Below are positions 50,780 to 60,066 of a stretch of 64,000 nucleotides of DNA, one piece after another. Every line of letters starts with the position of its first letter. The first letter of the stretch is position 1. A program made the position numbers and the translations under genes. The notes below the pieces were generated by a model. The model was given only the letters and a program-made list of their open reading frames with translations, ran no database searches and was not told the origin of the DNA. Origin of the DNA: Lacrimispora amygdalina (lineage in GTDB: Bacteria > Bacillota > Clostridia > Lachnospirales > Lachnospiraceae); assembly GCF_900205965.1 (NCBI RefSeq), contig NZ_OAOF01000001.1:434001-498000 (forward strand), written 5' to 3'.

Positions 50780-51607
50780 CTATCCCTGTCCGCGCATCAT
50801 GACAATTTCTTTTGCATAACCAGGTAAATCATTGGGAGTCTCCAGATAAAAAGGAAGATCCTTAAGACTGGGATGCTCCACAACCCTTTTTAAAGCATCA
50901 AACCCGATCATCCCCTGCCCGATTGCAGCATGGCGGTCCTTATGGGAGCCAAGTGGATTTAAGCTGTCATTCAAGTGAATGGCTTTCAGACTTGACAGCC
51001 CGATAATCCGGTCAAATTCATTGAGAACTCCATCTAAATCTCCTGCAATATCATAGCCCGCATCCCATACATGACAGGTATCCAGACAGACTCCCATGCA
51101 TTCTTTCAGCTGGATCTGATTAAGAATTTCCCGCAGTTCTTCAAATGTTCTTCCCACTTCGCTGCCCTTACCTGACATGGTCTCTAACAGAACCGTAGTA
51201 TTCTGATCCGGTTTTAGAATCTGGTTGAGCATATGGGAAATATAACCAATCCCAGTTTCCGTTCCCTGACCGGTATGGCTTCCCGGATGAAAATTATAAC
51301 AGTTGCCAGGAATGTACTCCATCCGTTCAAGATCATCCTTCATGGTATCTCTGGCCAGTGTTCTTAAGCCTTCATCTGCAGAACAGGCATTTAGAGTATA
51401 CGGAGCATGGGCCAGAATCCGGTTGATTCCATGTTCCTTTGCAAAGGAAAGAAACCGCCCGATATCCTCCGGATCAATCTTTTTGGCTTTCGTTCCTCTT
51501 GGATTTCTTGTAAAAAACTGAAATGTATCCGCACCGATCTTCACAGCCTCTTTGCCCATGGCAAGAAACCCTTTGGAAGAAGACAGATGACAGCCAATTG
51601 TAAGCAT
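50780..51607 (-). CDS. nfo: Endonuclease IV (AP endonuclease)
   Basis: A 275-aa zinc-dependent AP endonuclease of base-excision repair, cleaving 5' of abasic sites. TIM-barrel landmarks: [11 protein letters not shown] (His), [23 protein letters not shown] (His), [12 protein letters not shown] (His, Glu region), [14 protein letters not shown] (Glu), [16 protein letters not shown] (Asp, His), [23 protein letters not shown] (His, Asp, His) and PFYLETPND (Glu). All the usual zinc ligands appear intact. It follows the ABC permease gene by 13 bases, so it is probably in the same transcript; its function there is unexplained. Confidence 0.95.
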   Translation of the reverse strand: MLTIGCHLSSSKGFLAMGKEAVKIGADTFQFFTRNPRGTKAKKIDPEDIGRFLSFAKEHGINRILAHAPYTLNACSADEGLRTLARDTMKDDLERMEYIPGNCYNFHPGSHTGQGTETGIGYISHMLNQILKPDQNTTVLLETMSGKGSEVGRTFEELREILNQIQLKECMGVCLDTCHVWDAGYDIAGDLDGVLNEFDRIIGLSSLKAIHLNDSLNPLGSHKDRHAAIGQGMIGFDALKRVVEHPSLKDLPFYLETPNDLPGYAKEIVMMRGQG

Positions 51608-51620
51608 ATAAATCTCCTTT

Positions 51621-52532
51621 TTACTTTTTTCTGATTCTCTTTCGTTTTGACTGACTGATACCTTTTATTGCAATAAAGATAAACATAACAGCCAGAAGAA
51701 GCTGAATTAAGATGCTAAGAAGCACCCAGTTATTCATGATGAAGTTATCTGGATGAGGTCCAAACCAGTTATTTAAGCTGTTAAGCACCTGATTATCTCC
51801 TGCCTGGCTATTGATCATTACATAAAAAGTAGCCACCGGATTTAATAGAAGCAGATACAGGAATGCACCGGAATTAGCCTGATCCGTCACTCCGTTTATA
51901 CTGGAGACATAGGTACTGTTCACATTCATCCTTGCCATGGACAGCATGAATATATTCACTGCATAAGTTCCGGCTCCGATAAAAACCAGCACTCCATAGC
52001 TGACCACGGTGGCAATGGTAGACCGTTTAAACAGGGACGAAAAACAAATCCCCATACTCCCGCACATAAGTGCCACTGCCAGATAGCATAAGAGCAGAAG
52101 AAACACATCGTAAATCATCACTCCACCATAAACGAACGAAACTGCCAGTAATGGAAAGCTGGATACCACCATCAGAAACATGGTGCTGAATGAAGATAAA
52201 AGCTTTCCCCAGATAATTTCTGACGGCTTCATGGTTGTTGTCAGCAATATATCAAGTGTCTGGCGTTCTCTTTCCCCGCTTATACTACCCGCAGTCAGTG
52301 CCGGCATGATAAACATAAGCATGACAAATTCCACGACTGCAACAAATACGTACAGATTAGTAAAAGAAGAGTACTGGATATCAGCCGTCAGCTTTACCCG
52401 CTCTACTACGGAATACATATTCAGCAGTATTACCAGAGCCAGTATGGAATTAAAAATCACCAGAGTCATAGCCAGCCGGAAACTCCTTGCGCTGACCATA
52501 GTCTCCCTCTTATATACCGGATTCATTTTCAT
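51621..52532 (-). CDS. ABC-2 type transporter permease
   Basis: A 303-aa membrane protein with six TM segments (about 19-40, 56-80, 101-125, 135-160, 170-195, 270-293). [32 protein letters not shown] is the ABC-2 coupling-helix signature. ATG 52532 ([11 protein letters not shown]) is used; it lies inside the last 23 bases of the ATPase gene, so translation is coupled. Its partners are the ATPase and the 822-aa exported protein. Exported substrate unknown. Confidence 0.9.
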   Translation of the reverse strand: MKMNPVYKRETMVSARSFRLAMTLVIFNSILALVILLNMYSVVERVKLTADIQYSSFTNLYVFVAVVEFVMLMFIMPALTAGSISGERERQTLDILLTTTMKPSEIIWGKLLSSFSTMFLMVVSSFPLLAVSFVYGGVMIYDVFLLLLCYLAVALMCGSMGICFSSLFKRSTIATVVSYGVLVFIGAGTYAVNIFMLSMARMNVNSTYVSSINGVTDQANSGAFLYLLLLNPVATFYVMINSQAGDNQVLNSLNNWFGPHPDNFIMNNWVLLSILIQLLLAVMFIFIAIKGISQSKRKRIRKK

Positions 52533-53475
52533 ATACGAGCACCGCCTTTTCTTTATCTGGATCTGTAATCTGCATAAATAAGGATTCCAGGCTTCCCTGT
52601 TCCCTGCAAAACCCATGAACCAGCACCTCCGCATCAATCAGCTGCTGAAGCAAAAGAGCTTCATCCTGCTGGTCTCCAATAAAGTTCACACGGATATCTC
52701 CTTCCTTCACTGCGATTGTCTGCACACAGGGCTGGCTTTTTAAGATAGTAAGTGCCTTTTCCTTACTTCCAAGAATGGAAATAATAAGAGGATTGGTGGC
52801 ATTTACCCGTTTTAAAATCTCTTCCATACTTCCGCTTAAAACCATCTTCCCCTGATCTATGATTCCGATATCCGTACACAGCTCAGACAGCTCAGATAAA
52901 ACATGGGAACTGATAAAGACCGTCTTCCCCTGTTCTCTCAGTTCTTTTAATATCTCCTTAAATTCATAACGGGTTCTTGGATCCAGACCAGATGCCGGCT
53001 CATCAAGTACCAGCAGCGGCGGATCATGAATCAGTGCTCTTGCCAGACATAAGCGCTGCTTCATCCCTCTGGATAAGCTGTCTACATAGAAATCTGATTT
53101 ATCCTCCAGCCCCACCTGTTCTAAAAGTGTCATATACCGGCTTCTGGCCTTTAAGCCATCCAGTCCATAGCAGGAGGCAAAAAACTCCATGTATTCATTG
53201 ACCTTCAGATTATCATATACCCCAAAAAAATCTGGTACATAACCTATTTTCTCTTTCAGGTGGTTGAAACCTTCTGACACATCTTTCCCGTCAATCAGTA
53301 CCCGCCCGCTGTCAGCAGACAGAAGTCCTGTCATGATCTTAATCGCAGTCGTCTTTCCTGCCCCGTTGGGGCCTACAAAACCATAAAGAGAGCCTTTTGG
53401 AATAACGAAATCAAGACCATTTAAGGCATGAAATTTTCCGAATTTCTTTTTCAACTCTTTTATTTCTAACATCAT
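52510..53475 (-). CDS. ABC transporter ATP-binding protein
   Basis: A 321-aa ABC ATPase. Walker A is GPNGAGKTTAIK (residues 34-45), the Q-loop GYVPDFFGVYD, the signature LSRGMKQRLCLARALIHDP, and Walker B LLVLDEPASGLDPR, with the switch His in ISSHVLSEL. A C-terminal ~90-residue domain (after 220) is the accessory region of ABC-2 exporters. The ATG overlaps the stop of the 822-aa gene by four bases (ATGA). It would drive export through the permease, a bacteriocin-, lipid- or polysaccharide-type export system. Confidence 0.95.
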   Translation of the reverse strand: MMLEIKELKKKFGKFHALNGLDFVIPKGSLYGFVGPNGAGKTTAIKIMTGLLSADSGRVLIDGKDVSEGFNHLKEKIGYVPDFFGVYDNLKVNEYMEFFASCYGLDGLKARSRYMTLLEQVGLEDKSDFYVDSLSRGMKQRLCLARALIHDPPLLVLDEPASGLDPRTRYEFKEILKELREQGKTVFISSHVLSELSELCTDIGIIDQGKMVLSGSMEEILKRVNATNPLIISILGSKEKALTILKSQPCVQTIAVKEGDIRVNFIGDQQDEALLLQQLIDAEVLVHGFCREQGSLESLFMQITDPDKEKAVLVYENESGI

Positions 53476-55940
53476 TTATCCCTTCCCAGAACCATCAGCA
53501 TAGGCAGCGTGACATACCAGTTATTTTCAACGGTATCCTCACAGACGTATTTGACTGTCAGTGTATTTCCCGGCGACAGATAAGGGGTCAGTTCCTTTGC
53601 TGTGTATTCTGTTTTTTCCGGATCCATGGTATCGTAATTGCCTGTATTGTGATTATAAAAATAGGTTTTACCCTTAAATATATTGGTATAATTGGTACTC
53701 TGATTATTTAAAAATTCATCAGAAGGATTTTCAAATATAAGCTTCTCTACATTTAAATCATTTCCCAAAGAATATTCCAGAGTAACCGGATCTACTCCGT
53801 AAATAGCATTGGAGTCTGAATAATACTGCCCGCTTACCGCTACAGGCGTTTTCATCAGTGCGGACCGGTATGTTTCCCCATTCTTACTGGATTTTACATT
53901 AATTGTCGAGGTAAACATGGTCACTCCATAGGTTTCATATCCTCTGTTAACCAGAAACTGGCTGTCTTTCTGGTCCCTGCTGAATGCTACGATCCTCGCT
54001 TCCTGATTGTAAAAGGAAGAATATTTATCCAGATAAAAACTCAGTATATTGGTTCTGGACAGGGCAAGCATATAATCCGGATCTTCAATATCTGCCTTGG
54101 AATACTGATAGCTTCCTGTGACACGGGCAGACACCTGGAAGGAGTTATTAATGGGATAATTGATGACAGGAAACCCGTCAAGCTTTTTCGTCTCTCCAGG
54201 CTTTAACTCATCTATGACTACCATCTTTCCATACATGAGAATGGCTGCCTTTTCCACAGAAAATGGATATTCATTGGTAACAGTGCCATAAACACTGCCT
54301 TTAAACAGAGTGATATTCCCCAAAAGACCCTTCCGGTCCTCATTAAGGGTCCGCTTCGACAGTGCATAGTATTTAGGAGTAAATGCAGCAGCGTTCTGTA
54401 CGGAAACTCTCGTGCCGTTTTCACCATAGCCGATCCGGACATTATAATCTTCATTTCCGGTGAATTTCGGTACCGGTTCCCGTTCATAGGACTTGCTCCT
54501 GGTTATGGGAAGAAGATTATAGGACGGATCCAGAAGTATGGTGTAGGCTCTGTTATAAGGCGTTCTCATATTGATATATGTATATTCATCTTCAAAATTT
54601 TCTGAGTCATCATAAATTGTTGCATAAGTAAAAAAGGTATCCCGAAACCGTGTCTTTCCACCCATCAGATAAACCACTACAGAAAATAAAAGGGATACGA
54701 AAACAATGGCGCTCCGATAATAACGCCGCCCATCCTTCCGTTTTAAAAACAGATAGGTTCCTGGTCCAACAAGCGCAATATAGGTCAATATAACGATAGT
54801 ATAGAACGCAAGCCCTGGCAGCTTATCTACATCTCCGGTATTAAGCATATTCTGAACCGCCCAAAACTGACTGGAATTACCATTATATAAATAAGAAGAT
54901 AAATTATTTAACCTGGTTTCTCCTAATAACGCTGTAAAAAGCTTATCAACGTAAGAACGCTGGGTCTCACAGAATGGTGCAATGTCTACGAAATCATAGG
55001 CAGCAACTCCCACGACGCCTTTTCCTCTGACTGCCGCTGTCAGAACAGGAAACTGGTCATTTGACAGGACACCGGTTCCCCCTTTTAAAGAAATATCAGC
55101 ACAGACCAGGTCCATAAAGGAGTCTCCGGGGCCATTGGTCGCATACTCCACACCCATATCCACAGATTTTACTGCAGGCACTTCATAATCATCATTTATA
55201 AGATCTGACCGGAAAGCATACAGCGTATCATCTGCGCGGGCACCGGTTCCAAAAAGAAGGGTACCGCCCTCCTTCACCCACTCCATAATGGCGGATATCT
55301 GGTCTTTTGAAAGCTTTCTGGTATCATAATCCGTTATAACAAGAACATCCAGAAGATCAAGACCGATTACATGATCCGGAATCTGATCCGTCTGCATCGG
55401 GAATGTCCTGATCTTCACTGCGCTGTAATTGACGCCCACTCCCTCCATATAAGAGAGCTTATCGGGCTTATCGGATAGAATCCCCACATAAAGCTCTGCC
55501 ACATCCGTGGGAACATTCATCTTTAAACGTTTGCGTATCAGTTCCGTTCCATGGGAATCTAAAAGCTTGACATATAAAATATCTGCTCTTCCTACCGGAA
55601 CATCAAGCGATTCCTTTACAGAACCCATAGCGTCTAATGAAATGGAATAATCATACTGATAAATATCATAGTCGGATTCCATTGCCTCCACACGCACCGT
55701 ACCATGAAAAGCGGAACCGGACTGGCTTTTCAGTGTAAAATTTACAGGTATATAGCGGTCTGCCTTAGCATTCCCATCGTATCCATACGAAACCTCCATA
55801 CCGATATCGGAATCATTCTCACCAGTGTATTCCCCGGAATATGAGTTTTCATTTAAGGCCATGCCGAAAGCAGGCAGCAAAGTGCTGCCTGCCAACGTGA
55901 GCGCCATGGCACAAATCAGGGATATCTGTCTGACTTTCAT
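53472..55940 (-). CDS. Large extracytoplasmic ABC-associated membrane protein (GldG-like), function unknown
   Basis: An 822-aa exported protein with a signal peptide (1-26, ending AFG). Residues ~30-150 are a beta-rich domain, and ~150-345 an alpha/beta domain with GLDLLDVLVITDYDTRKLSKDQISAIMEWVKEGGTLLFGTGA, resembling the class I amidotransferase-like fold of the DUF4350/GldG group. Two TMs lie near the middle (about 380-403, FYTIVILTYIALVGPGTYLF, and 413-430, IVFVSLLFSVVVYLMGG), then a ~390-residue extracytoplasmic beta-rich part. It is encoded between a two-component system and an ABC-2 transporter, overlapping both neighbours closely. The family relation is inferred; I do not know the function. 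Confidence 0.7.
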   Translation of the reverse strand: MKVRQISLICAMALTLAGSTLLPAFGMALNENSYSGEYTGENDSDIGMEVSYGYDGNAKADRYIPVNFTLKSQSGSAFHGTVRVEAMESDYDIYQYDYSISLDAMGSVKESLDVPVGRADILYVKLLDSHGTELIRKRLKMNVPTDVAELYVGILSDKPDKLSYMEGVGVNYSAVKIRTFPMQTDQIPDHVIGLDLLDVLVITDYDTRKLSKDQISAIMEWVKEGGTLLFGTGARADDTLYAFRSDLINDDYEVPAVKSVDMGVEYATNGPGDSFMDLVCADISLKGGTGVLSNDQFPVLTAAVRGKGVVGVAAYDFVDIAPFCETQRSYVDKLFTALLGETRLNNLSSYLYNGNSSQFWAVQNMLNTGDVDKLPGLAFYTIVILTYIALVGPGTYLFLKRKDGRRYYRSAIVFVSLLFSVVVYLMGGKTRFRDTFFTYATIYDDSENFEDEYTYINMRTPYNRAYTILLDPSYNLLPITRSKSYEREPVPKFTGNEDYNVRIGYGENGTRVSVQNAAAFTPKYYALSKRTLNEDRKGLLGNITLFKGSVYGTVTNEYPFSVEKAAILMYGKMVVIDELKPGETKKLDGFPVINYPINNSFQVSARVTGSYQYSKADIEDPDYMLALSRTNILSFYLDKYSSFYNQEARIVAFSRDQKDSQFLVNRGYETYGVTMFTSTINVKSSKNGETYRSALMKTPVAVSGQYYSDSNAIYGVDPVTLEYSLGNDLNVEKLIFENPSDEFLNNQSTNYTNIFKGKTYFYNHNTGNYDTMDPEKTEYTAKELTPYLSPGNTLTVKYVCEDTVENNWYVTLPMLMVLGRDK

Positions 55941-55944
55941 TTTG

Positions 55945-57081
55945 TCACCCTATCTTTCCAAAGTTCTCTTTATTCACATCGAAATCCGTTTTCAGTTTTA
56001 CCGTAAACACCGTTCCTGATAAGTCACTGGTAACCTGAATGCTTCCGCCATGCATATCCACTATATTTTTGGAAATGGCAAGCCCCAGTCCGGTTCCTCC
56101 TGTATTGGTGGAACGGGACTGCTCCACACGGTAAAACTTATTAAAGATCAGAGGAAGCTCTTCTTCCGGTATCACATAACCGTAGTTTACCACCTGGATA
56201 GATACAAGTTCTTCACTACCATGTACCTTTACCAGGATCCGCTTTCCGTCTGCTCCATATTTGATTGCATTATTAATGAGATTATCAAACAGACGGGCCA
56301 GAAGGTTGGCATCTGCTGAGACGACCTGGACGGGGACATTGCTTTGCAGCTCATAAGAGAGGTTTTTGTCCATAAAACTGGGATAAAACTCTTCCAGGAG
56401 CTGGCTTAACAGCTTTATGACATCCACCTTTGTTACATTCATGGAAATCTTTCCGTAATTTAGTTTTGTAAATCCAAATAAATCCTCAATCAGTTTTTCC
56501 AGCCGCTTTGTCTTTACGTATGCAATCCCTATGTACTTTTTCTGTATTTCCTGGTCAATCTCTCCCTCCTTGGAAAGGAGCTCCAGATATCCGATAATGG
56601 AAGTTAACGGAGTACGTAAGTCATGGGCAATGTTGGTAATCAGTTCGTTCTTGGTACGCTCTGCCTCCCGTTCCTTATCCATCAAATCCCTTAAATCTTC
56701 CACCATCTTATTTAAACTTGCAGCCATTACGGAAAATTCATCATCTCCTTCAATGCCTACCGTGATGTTTAGATCTCCTTCTGAAATCCTCTGCATGGCA
56801 TCTGATATTTTTCCGATATAACGCATGGATTTCTCCTGGAGAAGGAGAAATGTAACTGCGAATATACCGATTCCAAACACAACGTAAATGAGTATCACTA
56901 TCACATCAAATGAGGTGAGCATCTCAAGGAATGCATTGTCGTCCTGAGTGCTCCTCACATAGGAAGCAATGAGTGATATGTTGGTCACCAAAAATATTTC
57001 GATCAGAACCGTGACAATGGCACTGTAAAATATATTGGCAATGACCCGGGTATGAAAACGGTGATTGATATCATTTTTCAA
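55945..57081 (-). CDS. Sensor histidine kinase (VanS-like)
   Basis: A 378-aa sensor kinase: TM1 (13-40), a short outside loop (41-57), TM2 (58-82), HAMP (83-135, DAMQRISEGDLNITVG), HisKA with phospho-acceptor His153 (NIAHDLRTPLTSIIGYLELL) and HATPase with N-box NLINNAIKYG and G-box GGTGLGLAIS. The outside loop is only ~17 residues, so it senses membrane state or a partner, such as the ABC/822-aa complex, instead of a folded ligand. Overlaps the response regulator gene by 11 bases. Confidence 0.93.
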   Translation of the reverse strand: MKNDINHRFHTRVIANIFYSAIVTVLIEIFLVTNISLIASYVRSTQDDNAFLEMLTSFDVIVILIYVVFGIGIFAVTFLLLQEKSMRYIGKISDAMQRISEGDLNITVGIEGDDEFSVMAASLNKMVEDLRDLMDKEREAERTKNELITNIAHDLRTPLTSIIGYLELLSKEGEIDQEIQKKYIGIAYVKTKRLEKLIEDLFGFTKLNYGKISMNVTKVDVIKLLSQLLEEFYPSFMDKNLSYELQSNVPVQVVSADANLLARLFDNLINNAIKYGADGKRILVKVHGSEELVSIQVVNYGYVIPEEELPLIFNKFYRVEQSRSTNTGGTGLGLAISKNIVDMHGGSIQVTSDLSGTVFTVKLKTDFDVNKENFGKIG

Positions 57082-57778
57082 TTTTGTATCCTACCCCCCA
57101 AACAGTTGTGATGATCTTGTTCTGTCTGGTGTCTTCCTTCATCTTACCTCTCAGACGCCTGATATGTACCATTACCGTGTTATTGGCTTCGTAAACCTTT
57201 TCGTTCCATACCTTTTCAAATATCTCATCTGTACTGAACACTCTTCCCGGATTGGAAGCCAGCAGATACAGAATGTCAAATTCAATGGGAGTAAGCTTTA
57301 TCTCCTCCCCATATACTGTCACCTTATGATTATCCTTATTAATGGTCAGTCCTCTGATTCCTATTTCATTCTTTGCCGATTCGTTAACCGCACTGTTGGG
57401 ATTAAGCTGGGTATAACGGCGCAGCTGTGATTTGACTCTGGCAGTCAGTTCCAGCGGATTAAAGGGCTTTGTCACATAATCATCTGCTCCTGTCCCAAGT
57501 CCTAAAATCTTATCTAAATCTGTTGATTTGGCACTCAGCATAATAATCGGAATGTTGTTGGTTTCCCGTATCTTCTTGCACATGGAAAGGCCGTCCATCC
57601 CAGGCATCATAATGTCTAGGAGCACCAGATGAATCTGATTCTTATTAAGAACCTCCAGTCCCTCTTCCGCATTGTTTGCCTTGTATACTTTATATCCGTC
57701 ACTGACCAGATAAATCTCCACCAGATCCGCAATCTCTTTCTCGTCATCCACAACCAGAATGCTTATTGTCTCGGACAT
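57071..57778 (-). CDS. OmpR/PhoB-family response regulator (VanR-like)
   Basis: A 235-aa regulator: receiver domain (DDE at 11-13, phospho-Asp55 in LLDIMMPG, Lys103 in VTKPF) and a C-terminal winged helix (LTPIEFDILYLLASNPGRVFSTDEIFEKVWNEK, then TVMVHIRRLRGKMKE). The N-terminal block SILVVDDEKEIADLVEIYL is very close in form to VanR. It heads the six-gene run down to nfo. No vanHAX-like genes are adjacent, so this is not by itself a resistance locus. Confidence 0.94.
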   Translation of the reverse strand: MSETISILVVDDEKEIADLVEIYLVSDGYKVYKANNAEEGLEVLNKNQIHLVLLDIMMPGMDGLSMCKKIRETNNIPIIMLSAKSTDLDKILGLGTGADDYVTKPFNPLELTARVKSQLRRYTQLNPNSAVNESAKNEIGIRGLTINKDNHKVTVYGEEIKLTPIEFDILYLLASNPGRVFSTDEIFEKVWNEKVYEANNTVMVHIRRLRGKMKEDTRQNKIITTVWGVGYKIEK

Positions 57779-57924
57779 TGAAAAATACCTCCCTTGTCGT
57801 TATGTAAGCGGCGATCTCATGTTGAAAAAGAAAAAGCCTGCATCCATTTTACCACAAGAAAGGTATCTTTGCCTTACTATTTTCTTACAAAAAAGCTATA
57901 AAACGGTAAATCAGGAACACTTTC

Positions 57925-60066
57925 TCACCCCTGGCTTTCCGTCGGAATAAACACTCTGCTGCCTGACGGATCCAGTCTGCCAAGCTCTGCCCTGACGGAA
58001 TGAATGACCTCCTCACAGAACTGCTCCTGGCTGTTAATCAGTGTCTTTCCTCTCTTATCTGGTTTTTCCCATGTCCCATCCGGCTTTAGAATATGCGATT
58101 TCACATTGTCCTCCAGTTGTATTTTCAGGACATGACAAATCCGCTCCATCAGTTTTTCGTCTTCTACAGGAAACATGACCTCCACCCGTTTATCCAGATT
58201 TCTCGGCATCCAGTCAGCACTTCCAAGATAAAGCTCCGGACTTCCATCATTCTCAAAATAGAAGATTCTGGCATGTTCCAGGAAATTTCCAACGATGGAA
58301 CGTACCGTGATATTTTCACTCAGACCGGGGACCCCCGCTTTTAAGCTGCAGATTCCTCTCACAATCAGCTGTATGTTCACGCCTGCGCAGGAAGCTTCAT
58401 AAAGTGCAGCGATCACCTCTTTATCGCACAGAGAGTTCATCTTGGCTATGATGTGGGCCGGCTTACCGGCTGAAGCATTTCTCGTTTCCCGTCTGATCAT
58501 CTTTAAGAATCTGGCCCGCAGCCAGATCGGTGCCACCACAAGCTTATTCCAGTGGAGGGGCTCTGAATAGCCGGAAAGCATGTTAAAGACAGCGGTGGCA
58601 TCTTCCCCGATCTGTGGATTGCAGGTCATGAGTCCAAGATCCGTATACAGCTTTGCAGTGGAATCATTGTAGTTTCCGGTACCCAGATGGACATAGCGGC
58701 GTATGCCATCCTCTTCCCGCCGGACGACCAGCGTAATCTTACTGTGGGTTTTCAGTCCCACCAGTCCATAGATTACGTGACAGCCGGCTTTTTCCAGTTT
58801 TTTTGCCCAGTTTATATTATTTTCCTCGTCGAAGCGTGCTTTTAATTCCACAAGTACAGAAACCTGCTTGCGGTTATCCGCAGCCTCTAAAAGAGATGCA
58901 ATAATGGGAGAATTGCCGCTGACCCGGTAAAGCGTCTGTTTGATTGCAAGAACCTCAGGATCCTTGGCAGCACTCTTGACAAACTGCACCACAGGATCAA
59001 ACGTCTGGTATGGATGGTGAAGCAGAATATCTCCCTTGCGGATATTGGCAAAAATATCATCTTCATTCATCAGTTCAGGCACCTGCTGGGGAATGTACGG
59101 AACTTCTTTCAAATGATCAAACCCCTTTAACCCATACATCTTCATAAGGAATGTCAGATCCAGAGGCCCTGCGATCTCAAAGATGTCGCCGGAACTGATA
59201 CTTAACTCCCGCTTTAAGATCTTTAGGAGGCGTTTATCCATTTTCTCTTCCACCTCAAGACGAATGGCCTCTCCCCACTGGCGCTTTTTCAGCTGCTTCT
59301 GAATCTCCTCCAGAAGATCAACGGCTTCCTCTTCATCAATGGTAAGATCCGCATTTCTCATGACCCTGAACGGATGGGAGGTAATTACGTTGTAATTTAA
59401 AAACAGGCTTTCCATGTTCCGCTCAATGATCTGTTCCAAAAGAATGAAAGACCGCTCTCCTGATTCACTGGCTGGAAGCTCCACAATTCTCGGGAGTACA
59501 CTGGGAACCTGAACCATGGCAAACTCAAACTCCTCTTCACCGCTTTTCTTTTTTAACAATGCCGCAATGTTTAAAGATTTATTGCGGATTAAAGGAAACG
59601 GTCTGGAAGAATCCACTGCCATGGGTGTCAGAACCGGATAAACATCTCTGACAAAATACGTATCTGCAAATATACCTTCCTCCCTGCTTAAATCTTCATG
59701 TCTGGAAATAACACGCAGACCATTCTGCTTAAGAGCAGGAAGAAGCGAACGGTTATAGGTAGAATACTGCACGGATACAAGTTCATGTGTCTGTTCACTG
59801 ATGCGCTCCAGCTGTTCATCCGGTTTCATTCCGGCAATATCCGGCTTAGTGTATTTTGCATGAACCATATCCTTTAATGAGGCCACTCGTACCATATAGA
59901 ATTCGTCTAAGTTAGAGGCTGTAATACTTAAAAACTTAAGCCGTTCAAACAGCGGAAGGCTTTTATCTCTTGCCTCACTTAAAACCCGGTAATCAAACTC
60001 GATCCAGCTCAGTTCGCGATTTACATAATTATCCGGATTGTAATATATTTCATTGATGTCTGCCAT
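57925..60066 (-). CDS. ppk1: Polyphosphate kinase 1
   Basis: A 713-aa PPK1 that reversibly transfers the gamma-phosphate of ATP to polyphosphate. The family begins YVNRELSWIEFDYRVLSEA; catalytic features include HHPYQTFDPVVQFVKSAAKDPEVLAIKQTLYRVS, LKTHSKITLVVRRE and RYVHLGTGNYND (autophosphorylated His), with SADWMPRNLDKRVEVMFPV near the end. Length is typical (~690-720). Its ATG shares one base with the ppx stop, so the two are translationally coupled: a make-and-break polyphosphate pair. Confidence 0.96.
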   Translation of the reverse strand: MADINEIYYNPDNYVNRELSWIEFDYRVLSEARDKSLPLFERLKFLSITASNLDEFYMVRVASLKDMVHAKYTKPDIAGMKPDEQLERISEQTHELVSVQYSTYNRSLLPALKQNGLRVISRHEDLSREEGIFADTYFVRDVYPVLTPMAVDSSRPFPLIRNKSLNIAALLKKKSGEEEFEFAMVQVPSVLPRIVELPASESGERSFILLEQIIERNMESLFLNYNVITSHPFRVMRNADLTIDEEEAVDLLEEIQKQLKKRQWGEAIRLEVEEKMDKRLLKILKRELSISSGDIFEIAGPLDLTFLMKMYGLKGFDHLKEVPYIPQQVPELMNEDDIFANIRKGDILLHHPYQTFDPVVQFVKSAAKDPEVLAIKQTLYRVSGNSPIIASLLEAADNRKQVSVLVELKARFDEENNINWAKKLEKAGCHVIYGLVGLKTHSKITLVVRREEDGIRRYVHLGTGNYNDSTAKLYTDLGLMTCNPQIGEDATAVFNMLSGYSEPLHWNKLVVAPIWLRARFLKMIRRETRNASAGKPAHIIAKMNSLCDKEVIAALYEASCAGVNIQLIVRGICSLKAGVPGLSENITVRSIVGNFLEHARIFYFENDGSPELYLGSADWMPRNLDKRVEVMFPVEDEKLMERICHVLKIQLEDNVKSHILKPDGTWEKPDKRGKTLINSQEQFCEEVIHSVRAELGRLDPSGSRVFIPTESQG

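Noticed and set aside
57071..57778. Vancomycin-resistance locus (VanRS-like pair)
   Set aside because: No vanH/vanA/vanX genes are adjacent, and ddl in this window has D-Ala-D-Ala-type residues; the similarity reflects the regulator subfamily only.
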